Part shown: positions 6,816 through 12,488 of the stretch, in pieces
Layout: each line of letters opens with the position of its first letter
Numbering within the stretch: the stretch's first letter is position 1
NCBI GenBank assembly: GCA_015520145.1
Contig: WAQR01000058.1
Location: forward strand, 1-17,489
Direction of reading: 5' to 3'
Source of the DNA: Candidatus Hydrothermarchaeota archaeon
Lineage (GTDB): Archaea; Hydrothermarchaeota; Hydrothermarchaeia; Hydrothermarchaeales; WAQR01
Length of the DNA: 17,489 bases
Notes under the pieces: generated by a model
Databases searched by the model: none
Told to the model about the DNA's origin: nothing
The model's input: the letters and a program-made list of their open reading frames with translations, nothing else
Position numbers and translations under genes: made by a program

Positions 6816-8522
6816 CTACATCTTCTCAAGGGGTTTAATGCCCAGAATATTCAGTGAGTTTTCAAGCGTGACCTTTGTTGCATAAACCAGATTCAGCCTA
6901 AATACTTCAGTTTCTGAGTTCAGTACCCTGTCGTACATATAGAAACGGTGGAAGATGTTTGCGAGTTCTATTACATAATTTGCCAGTAAAGACGGCCTTC
7001 TCGACCTGGCGGAATTCTTTACAACATAGGGGAATTTCGATATTGCCTTTATCAACCTCTTCTCGTGTGAGGTGAGTTTGGAAACAGCAAAATCTTCATG
7101 TAGACTGCCTTTTTTATCCTTTTCCAGTATCCTGCACGCCCTCGCATACGCATACTGGATAAAAGGCGACCCCTGGCTCTCGAAATCCAGCGCGTCCTCC
7201 CATCTGAATGTTATCGGCTTCTCATGGGAGGTGCGGACAATATTGAACCTCACAGCACCGATACCCACATTTTCTGCGATATCTTTTTTGAACTTTACAC
7301 CGTCATCAGGTCTCCTCTTTTCAACCTCCATATACGCCCTTTTAATGCTCTCTTCTATCAGCTCGTCCATGGAGATGAAAACACCTTTCCTGGTCGACAT
7401 GCTCTTGCCAGGCAGGGATATAAACTCATAAATAATAAATTCCGGTTCTTTTACCCCTAAAATTTTAAGTGTTGCGGAAAGTTGCTGTGCCACAAGCTTG
7501 TGGTCTGCCCCGAGGACATCGATTACATCTCCTCTTTCAGATTTCCATATATGATATGCAATATCCCTTGTCGTGTAGAGATAGGTGCCGTCCTTTCTCA
7601 TTAATATCAGTTCTTTTTTTATGCCAAATTCCCTGAGATCCAGGTATATCACTTCGTTCTCTTTCAGGTACCTGGTACCCTTGAGTCTCTCGACTACCTT
7701 TTTCACAGATGAATCCCTTACAAAGGTGCTTTCCCATACAAATCTGTCATGATGGATACCTGCCCTTTCAAGTGTTTCCCTGATGCCTTCGAGACAGTAA
7801 TTTGCTGCATATTCAAACTGTTTTATCACCTCCCTATCACCTGACTCGTATTTCCTCATCAGCTCAGAGACCTCGTTTTGATACCTGGTGTTTTCCTCGA
7901 CCATCTTATTTGCCCTGATATAGATGTCCAGGATCGCCAGATCGTTCTTTTTTGTCCTCTCCAGTTTGCTCCTTGAAAGCCCCCAGACAACTACAGCAAG
8001 CTGCCTGCCCATATCGTTTATGTAAAACTGGGTCTCTATATTGTATCCTGCAAACCGCATAATCCTTGACAGTGTATCTCCGATGATTGCATTTCTCGCA
8101 TGTCCTATGTGGATAGGCCCGTCAGGGTTTGCAGACGTATGCTCGATGATTATGTCCCTGTTTTCCTTGTTCCGGTCTATCCTCCCCCTGCCGTATTCAT
8201 CTTTCATATCCTTTACTTTCTTTATCAGTTTAGGGGCGATCTTCTCATAGTCCAGATAGAAGTTTATGTATCCGTTCTTGGGTCTGACCTCCTTTATGTA
8301 GGTGCCTTTTATATCGATCTTTTTAACGAAGTCTTCTGCAATCTCTCTCGGGGACATTTTCAGTACCCTGGCAAGGTCGAAACACACAGGTGTTGAGATA
8401 TCGCCGTACTCTTCAATCGGCTCTTCAAATTTTATGTCGGACGCTCCAGGAGGTTCGATCTCCTTTAACTTCATAACCTTTTTTAATGCAGTTAATGCCT
8501 GTTCTTCAAATTCTTCAAACAT
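6816..8522 (-). CDS. argS: Arginyl-tRNA synthetase
   Basis: This class I synthetase charges tRNA-Arg. Its 568 residues match the usual archaeal length. The HIGH motif is at residues 138-141, inside ANPDGPIHIGHARNAIIGDT. The KMSKS-equivalent is SMSTRKG near 374-380. An N-terminal tRNA-binding domain covers about 1-110. The C-terminal helical anticodon-binding domain, including QYAYARACRI near residue 460, is intact. The ATG at 8522 is fixed by an in-frame TGA three codons upstream; no good Shine-Dalgarno precedes it, and the upstream bases belong to the 15-bp repeat array at 8525-8584. Confidence 0.97.
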   Translation of the reverse strand: MFEEFEEQALTALKKVMKLKEIEPPGASDIKFEEPIEEYGDISTPVCFDLARVLKMSPREIAEDFVKKIDIKGTYIKEVRPKNGYINFYLDYEKIAPKLIKKVKDMKDEYGRGRIDRNKENRDIIIEHTSANPDGPIHIGHARNAIIGDTLSRIMRFAGYNIETQFYINDMGRQLAVVVWGLSRSKLERTKKNDLAILDIYIRANKMVEENTRYQNEVSELMRKYESGDREVIKQFEYAANYCLEGIRETLERAGIHHDRFVWESTFVRDSSVKKVVERLKGTRYLKENEVIYLDLREFGIKKELILMRKDGTYLYTTRDIAYHIWKSERGDVIDVLGADHKLVAQQLSATLKILGVKEPEFIIYEFISLPGKSMSTRKGVFISMDELIEESIKRAYMEVEKRRPDDGVKFKKDIAENVGIGAVRFNIVRTSHEKPITFRWEDALDFESQGSPFIQYAYARACRILEKDKKGSLHEDFAVSKLTSHEKRLIKAISKFPYVVKNSARSRRPSLLANYVIELANIFHRFYMYDRVLNSETEVFRLNLVYATKVTLENSLNILGIKPLEKM

Positions 8523-8524
8523 CA

Positions 8525-8584
8525 GTAATCAGTACTCCGTTAATCAGTGCTTCATTAATCCGTGCTCCATTAATCTGTGTTCCG
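8525..8584. repeat. Four-copy 15-bp tandem array directly before argS
   Basis: Four 15-bp units lie head to tail: GTAATCAGTACTCCG (8525-8539), TTAATCAGTGCTTCA (8540-8554), TTAATCCGTGCTCCA (8555-8569) and TTAATCTGTGTTCCG (8570-8584). Neighbouring units differ at two to four positions. The array ends two bases before the argS start codon, so it makes up most of the 5' leader or promoter. TTAAAGTAAC then follows twice, at 8585-8594 and 8597-8606. There are no spacers, so it is not CRISPR. Confidence 0.92.
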
Positions 8585-8627
8585 TTAAAGTAACTTTTAA
8601 AGTAACCTGTGCAAGTTAAAACATTGG

Positions 8628-8661
8628 CAGACGCCAGACGCATATGATAACGCATATGATA
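8628..8661. repeat. Two adjoining tandem duplications downstream of the nickel permease gene
   Basis: CAGACGC is repeated at 8628-8634 and 8635-8641 (7 bp, perfect). It runs into ACGCATATGATA repeated at 8638-8649 and 8650-8661 (12 bp, perfect). The second pair ends nine bases from the stop codon of the permease gene (8671-8673). Confidence 0.9.
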
Positions 8662-8670
8662 TGCAGATAT

Positions 8671-9462
8671 TTACTGTCCTACCTGTGCTTCACTTAACAG
8701 AGCCTCGAGGTCAGGCAGGTAATCCACACCACCCAGGATAAATGCAAGTCCCAGGACCATGCTAAAAGACCCTGTAACAAAGGCGGCAGCCCTGTAAAGT
8801 CTATGCTTATTCGATGCCCCAGCATAGCCGTATGCCCCAATGACAGCCATGGCGGTATTGGTGATTACAAGACCGAGGACGAAACTCAGGATCAGGACAG
8901 CACCGATTTTTACACCACCTGCAACACCTGCACCCAGGGCCAGGACGAAGAGGAACACCTGGGTAGGTGTCTCTGCTCCTATACCATGGATCATTCCAAT
9001 GGTATATGCGGAGGTGTTCCCATAGCCGCTTTTGAGCACCCGGTGATGTTTCCTGGGAGCTCTGGTGACCTTCGCCACAGCCCAGTCGTAGACCCTCAAT
9101 ACCCCATTTGCAAAGATCGCCCAGCGGGGGAGCATCCTGAAATCCTCACCCCTGTATTTGCGTAGTGCATAGAGAACGTAGATCCCGAGCAAAATCAGGG
9201 TGATACCCACGACCTTCTCCATTAGCATATCTGTGCCTGCCGGCAGGGAGAAACCGATGAGAAGCGCACCCAGAGCGAGGGCAGCTACCACACTTGCATG
9301 CCCGACCGCGTATAGGAAGCCCAGGAAAATCCCCCGACGCTTGCTGTTCTGGGTACTGGTAATATCCATAATCGCAGCAATATGGTCCCAGTCCACGCCG
9401 TGCTTGATCCCGACCATGAGGGCGGTTAATGGGAGCAGGAACTCCGATAGATTCAGCAGCAT
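8671..9462 (-). CDS. Nickel/cobalt permease, NiCoT (HoxN/NixA) family
   Basis: A single-component transporter of 263 residues that should import Ni2+ or Co2+ across the cytoplasmic membrane. The NiCoT signature HX4DH is present as H21 to D26-H27 in KHGVDWDHIA, within the first membrane helix. The second conserved segment is VGHASVV near residues 53-59. A third, IHGIGAETPTQ near 158-168, replaces the usual LGFDTATE. Seven to eight hydrophobic segments are visible. I chose ATG 9462 because GAGGTG (9470-9475) lies seven bases upstream; an in-frame GTG at 9486 would give 271 residues but has no such site. Nickel demand (for example cofactor F430 or hydrogenases) would explain it, but the metal cannot be read from the sequence. 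Confidence 0.88.
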   Translation of the reverse strand: MLLNLSEFLLPLTALMVGIKHGVDWDHIAAIMDITSTQNSKRRGIFLGFLYAVGHASVVAALALGALLIGFSLPAGTDMLMEKVVGITLILLGIYVLYALRKYRGEDFRMLPRWAIFANGVLRVYDWAVAKVTRAPRKHHRVLKSGYGNTSAYTIGMIHGIGAETPTQVFLFVLALGAGVAGGVKIGAVLILSFVLGLVITNTAMAVIGAYGYAGASNKHRLYRAAAFVTGSFSMVLGLAFILGGVDYLPDLEALLSEAQVGQ

Positions 9463-9529
9463 CCCGGGGCACCTCGACCAGCACACACCTGTCTCTTCTC
9501 CAATCCTTTCTCCAGTTTTACTATTCTCA

Positions 9530-9559
9530 TAATAATCACATCTAATATTACTATTATTA
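9530..9559. promoter_or_regulatory. Inverted repeat in the nickel permease leader, candidate operator
   Basis: TAATAAT (9530-9536) and ATTATTA (9553-9559) form a perfect 7-bp inverted repeat with a 16-base gap. It lies about 70 bp upstream of the permease ATG and 20-30 bp downstream of a TATA-like box (TATAAATACT at 9580-9589, read as AGTATTTATA on the minus strand). The bacterial NikR operator also has a 16-base gap, but its arms differ and these arms are only A and T, so chance is quite possible. Confidence 0.3.
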
Positions 9560-9637
9560 AAAAAGTATTACCTGGCCTGATATAAATACTTTACGGAATA
9601 ACTGATATGCCCTCCCGGCAAACAGATAGCCTGGTTT

Positions 9638-9826
9638 TTAATCTTCTATCAATTTTAATATTGCCTTTAAATCCTTCACTTCAATAGGGCCAAAAAGAGA
9701 GAGAAGCCCTGATCTTGCACCCTTCCCAATACGGATGATCAATTTCCCGTTCTTATAGAGGTTGAGGGTATATCCCTTCTCCTTGAGGTCTCCTGCAATC
9801 TCTTTAAGGGCGTTTAATTCTTCCAT
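9638..9826 (-). CDS. Small protein of unknown function, third gene of the alba unit
   Basis: The 62-residue protein is not recognised. It reads as a helix (1-17), two beta strands (TLNLYKNGKLIIRIG), a glycine-rich turn (KGARSGLLSLFGP) and a final helix (VKDLKAILKLIED). It has no cysteine, membrane segment or signal peptide. The start is supported by GGAG eight bases before the ATG. Its first 13 bases overlap the end of the preceding gene, suggesting coupled translation. The same helix-strand-strand-helix order is seen in its neighbour, so the two may be partners or distant relatives. Confidence 0.75.
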   Translation of the reverse strand: MEELNALKEIAGDLKEKGYTLNLYKNGKLIIRIGKGARSGLLSLFGPIEVKDLKAILKLIED

Positions 9827-9990
9827 TTACGAAGCTCCTTTATAAGGCTCTTCACCCTCTCGGCATCCAGGATATTGATATCAATATTTTTGTCATTTGT
9901 CTTTACTTCAAAGACCTTTTTGTCCTCAACTGTGACATTTAACCTGATGTCGTTCTCTTCTACAATCTCAAACATCTTTGAAATATCCAT
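9814..9990 (-). CDS. Small protein of unknown function, second gene of the alba unit
   Basis: The 58-residue, highly charged protein is not recognised. It has a short N-terminal helix (MDISKMFEIVEEN), three beta strands with alternating residues (IRLNVTVED, KVFEVKTND, NIDINILD) and a C-terminal helix (AERVKSLIKELRKW). I chose ATG 9990 because GGTGA lies five bases upstream; an in-frame GTG at 9999 overlaps that site and is less likely. It starts 52 bp after the alba stop and overlaps the next gene by 13 bp, so all three are probably in one transcript. Confidence 0.75.
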   Translation of the reverse strand: MDISKMFEIVEENDIRLNVTVEDKKVFEVKTNDKNIDINILDAERVKSLIKELRKWKN

Positions 9991-10005
9991 TATACTCACC
10001 TTAAT

Positions 10006-10031
10006 CTATCTAATCTACCTATCTAATCTAT
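10006..10031. repeat. 13-bp direct duplication between alba and the small genes
   Basis: CTATCTAATCTA begins at 10006 and again at 10019 (period 13, twelve of thirteen bases identical). ATCTA motifs continue on both sides, so the spacer between 9991 and 10042 is mostly low-complexity. Confidence 0.8.
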
Positions 10032-10042
10032 CTTATCTTGCC

Positions 10043-10315
10043 CTATTTTGCGAGGGTGATTTCAATAGAAGATACGTTTATCTTCTCGCCATCTTTTGTT
10101 TCAAGCACCTCTGTGGAGATTGATATATCTTTCACCCTGGCCTCTGTCACGAATCTGTTCCTGACAACCTCTGCCACATCGACCGCCCGGCTTATTGCCA
10201 TGCCCCTGGCTTTTATGACCACTTCACTTGGATTTTTTGTAAACTGTGTTGTAACCGCCAGGACATAGTTCATGGTGGGTTTGTTTCCGATATACACGAC
10301 GTTGTCTTCTGCCAT
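10043..10315 (-). CDS. alba: Alba, archaeal chromatin and RNA-binding protein
   Basis: Alba is a small dimeric protein that coats DNA and binds RNA in archaea. The 90-residue sequence fits the family from end to end: [14 protein letters not shown] near the N-terminus, with the nucleic-acid-contacting lysine K12, then [20 protein letters not shown] and a C-terminal strand pair ending in SSIEITLAK. Only one lysine stands at the usual Lys16-Lys17 pair (the first position is N11). The ATG is preceded by GGGGTGA three bases away, a strong Shine-Dalgarno. It shares a divergent promoter region with the Drg GTPase gene and leads two small genes of unknown function. Confidence 0.96.
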   Translation of the reverse strand: MAEDNVVYIGNKPTMNYVLAVTTQFTKNPSEVVIKARGMAISRAVDVAEVVRNRFVTEARVKDISISTEVLETKDGEKINVSSIEITLAK

Positions 10316-10385
10316 TTCTCACCCCTTGGATAACCTTGATAGTTTACCTAATGTTTATAATACATTATGTTTTATATATATTTTG
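10316..10385. promoter_or_regulatory. Divergent promoter region between alba and the Drg GTPase
   Basis: This 70-bp spacer is very AT-rich. TTTATATATA (10371-10380), read on the minus strand as TATATATAAA, is well placed as the alba TATA box. TTTATAAT (10354-10361) lies about 30 bp before the GTPase ATG, which would place transcription start at or next to that ATG. No Shine-Dalgarno precedes the GTPase start, so its mRNA is probably leaderless, while alba has a leader with GGTGA. Confidence 0.5.
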
Positions 10386-11483
10386 ATGTCTCTTGAAGAG
10401 AAAATAAGAGAAATTGAAGAAGAAATCAAAAGGACACCATATAACAAAGCCACACAGCACCATATCGGGAAGCTCAAGGCAAAGGTAGCAAGACTTAAAG
10501 GAGAGGTCGAGAAGAGGGCGGCTCTAAAAAGTGGAGGAGGTACTGGGTACTCTGTCAGGAAGACAGGTGATGCCACAGTCGTCATTGTCGGATTTCCGTC
10601 TGTTGGAAAGTCAACCCTTCTTAACAGATTAACTGACGCCAACTCGCCTGTCGGGAGCTATGACTTCACCACTCTAAACGTAGTTCCAGGCATAATCGAT
10701 TACAAAGGTGCGAAGATTCAGATCCTGGATGTCCCGGGGCTTATCCGCGGTGCTGCGTCTGGCAGGGGTCGGGGAAAAGAGGTCCTGGCAGTTGTAAGGT
10801 CTGCGGACCTTATAATATTTCTAATAGATGTATTCAATCTCCAGCAGCTAAAGGTGCTACAGGACGAACTCTATGATACAGGGATAAGATGTGACACAAG
10901 GCCAAGGGCAATAAAGATCACTAAAAAAGAGACCGGAGGTATCACTTTGAACGCGACAGTCAAACTTAAGAATATCGATGAGAGGACGATTAAAGAGATA
11001 CTCAAAGAATACAGGATGCACAATGTCGATGTCATCATGCGGGAGGATGCTACTCCAGACGAATTCATAGACGTAATCGCCGGCAACCGTGTCTATTTAC
11101 CTTCACTGGTAGTCCTAAACAAGATAGACCTTGTAAAAGAGGATTACCTAAACGAGGTGGGCGGGACTTTGAAGGACTGTATCCCTATCTCTGCTGATAA
11201 AGGCACTAATATTGAGAGATTGAAAGAGGAGATCTTCAACCGGCTAAACTTTATAAGGGTCTATATGAAACCGCAGGGTGAAAAAGCAGATATGGAAGAG
11301 CCGATGATTGTGATGAAAGGGACAGATGTAGGCGGGATATGCAGAAGGCTGCACAGGGATTTTGTGGAGAAGTTCAGATACGCTCAAATCTGGGGGAAGT
11401 CCGTCAAGTTCGATGGCCAGCGGGTCGGACTTGATCATGTCCTGATGGACGAAGACGTGCTGTCGGTTATTTTGAGTAAATGA
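10386..11483 (+). CDS. Drg/Rbg-type GTPase with TGS domain
   Basis: A member of the OBG/DRG GTPases, which in eukaryotes bind translating ribosomes. The 365-residue protein has an N-terminal basic coiled helix (1-50). The G1 loop GFPSVGKST is at 69-77, G3 DVPG at 115-118 followed by the glycine/arginine loop GAASGRGRGKEV, and G4 NKID at 245-248. The inserted ribosomal-S5-like helical segment is at about 140-220. A C-terminal TGS domain (about 290-363) begins IRVYMKPQGEKA. I chose ATG 10386: the frame is open further upstream to 10272, but that part lies antisense to alba and has non-coding character. No Shine-Dalgarno is present, so a leaderless start is likely. Confidence 0.95.
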   Translation: MSLEEKIREIEEEIKRTPYNKATQHHIGKLKAKVARLKGEVEKRAALKSGGGTGYSVRKTGDATVVIVGFPSVGKSTLLNRLTDANSPVGSYDFTTLNVVPGIIDYKGAKIQILDVPGLIRGAASGRGRGKEVLAVVRSADLIIFLIDVFNLQQLKVLQDELYDTGIRCDTRPRAIKITKKETGGITLNATVKLKNIDERTIKEILKEYRMHNVDVIMREDATPDEFIDVIAGNRVYLPSLVVLNKIDLVKEDYLNEVGGTLKDCIPISADKGTNIERLKEEIFNRLNFIRVYMKPQGEKADMEEPMIVMKGTDVGGICRRLHRDFVEKFRYAQIWGKSVKFDGQRVGLDHVLMDEDVLSVILSK

Positions 11484-11490
11484 GGTAGAA

Positions 11491-11526
11491 GGTAAATAGT
11501 GAGGTAAATAATATGAAGATATGATG
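11491..11526. repeat. Short direct duplications after the Drg GTPase stop codon
   Basis: GGTAAATA occurs at 11491-11498 and 11503-11510 (period 12). TGAGGTA occurs at the stop codon (11481-11487) and again at 11500-11506. ATATGAAG (11511-11518) is followed by ATATGATG (11519-11526). The remaining bases to 11567 show nothing clear beyond AT-rich promoter-like sequence. Confidence 0.7.
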
Positions 11527-11567
11527 ATACAAGAGCATTTTAGTATGTTAAATAATCTTCTTTTTCT

Positions 11568-12341
11568 GTGAATGAAATAGCTTTAATAACAGACAATCCT
11601 CTATTCTATTATGAAGCTGCAAAGGAGTTAAAAAGTCGTGGGATGGGATTTTCAACCCTTGAATTTAGTGAGGAGATTCCTCAATTTATAACCGTGGTAC
11701 TTACAAGCGAACAGGAGAAAGACAGGATAGATTTTCAAAACGTTGTCTCAGGGAAAGATGCCAGGGCAGTGGTAAATGAGGCAGTGAAATTCATAGCAGG
11801 TGTCAATGATAGCTGTGGGGAGATCATAATCGGGATTGACCCGGGGTTAAAGCCTGGAATTGCAGTACTTACAGAGAACAGGATCGTGGATATATACCAT
11901 CAGAATTCACCTGAAGACACACTTGAGACCGTAAGAGAGATCATATCCACCTACAATGGAAGAAACGTCAGAATAAAGGTGGGTACGGGCGGAGGTGTTT
12001 ACAGGCTCAGGATTTTAAGGCTTCTTCAGGAAAATTTCGACATCCAGATAGAAATGGTGGACGAATCATCGACAACTCCGAATACAAAAGGTAAAAAAGC
12101 AGAAGCTACAAAGGACATAATCGCTGCAATAAACATCGCATTGAAGCAGGGAAAGATATTAAAAAGAAAGATAGAAATCATCCCAAAAAAAGGCGAGATA
12201 AAAAACCTCCAGAAGAAGAGCAGGAAACTCAGCGGGAATATCACCATATCAAAGGAGCTGGCAGAAGATGCTGCAAGGGGTAAGATCTCTTTAGAAGAGG
12301 CGGTCAAGAGACATAAAATACAGCTATCTTCTGACAAATAA
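11568..12341 (+). CDS. RNase H-fold protein, RuvC/YqgF-like, uncharacterised
   Basis: The 257-residue protein has a core resembling the RuvC/YqgF branch of the RNase H fold. The first strand ends in GIDPGLKPGIAVL with D91. A later strand ends in VDESSTT (D165, E166), like the DERLTT motif of YqgF. A helix carries ATKDIIAAINIAL with D183. These three acidic sites are where such nucleases bind metal, so nuclease activity on branched DNA or structured RNA is plausible but inferred. An N-terminal domain of about 80 residues (ALITDNPLFYYEAAKELKS onward) and a lysine-rich C-terminal helical tail (about 200-250) are not part of the known core. The start is GTG; an in-frame TAA lies five codons upstream and there is no Shine-Dalgarno. 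Confidence 0.7.
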   Translation: MNEIALITDNPLFYYEAAKELKSRGMGFSTLEFSEEIPQFITVVLTSEQEKDRIDFQNVVSGKDARAVVNEAVKFIAGVNDSCGEIIIGIDPGLKPGIAVLTENRIVDIYHQNSPEDTLETVREIISTYNGRNVRIKVGTGGGVYRLRILRLLQENFDIQIEMVDESSTTPNTKGKKAEATKDIIAAINIALKQGKILKRKIEIIPKKGEIKNLQKKSRKLSGNITISKELAEDAARGKISLEEAVKRHKIQLSSDK

Positions 12342-12387
12342 CAGACGACAAATAACAGGTAACCGGTCCTAACAAACAGGTTCTAAC
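12333..12387. repeat. Direct duplication overlapping the stop codon of the RNase H-fold gene
   Basis: GACAAATAACAG occurs at 12333-12344 and 12347-12358 (12 identical bases, period 14). The first copy contains the gene's TAA stop codon (12339-12341). GGTCCTAAC (12365-12373) and GGTTCTAAC (12379-12387) then form a second, imperfect pair, also with period 14. Confidence 0.85.
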
Positions 12388-12427
12388 GTATCGGGGTAAA
12401 GGCTGGATATCGTCTTTTAACTCAAAA

Positions 12428-12468
12428 TAGAACACTCCAGTAGAACACAAGATATAAATCTATAAATC
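12428..12468. repeat. Duplications in the promoter region of the large membrane protein gene
   Basis: TAGAACAC occurs at 12428-12435 and 12441-12448 (period 13). TATAAATC occurs at 12453-12460 and directly again at 12461-12468 (perfect 8-bp tandem). The second pair duplicates what looks like the TATA box of the following gene, whose start codons are at 12489 or 12501. Confidence 0.75.
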
Positions 12469-12488
12469 CCTTTTAAAACAATATTCGG

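Noticed and set aside
8525..8584. A CRISPR array before argS.
   Set aside because: The 15-bp units are directly adjacent without spacers and are too short.
10272..10385. An N-terminal extension of the Drg GTPase to an ATG at 10272.
   Set aside because: That stretch lies antisense to the start of alba and contains the promoter region; family alignment begins at the ATG at 10386.
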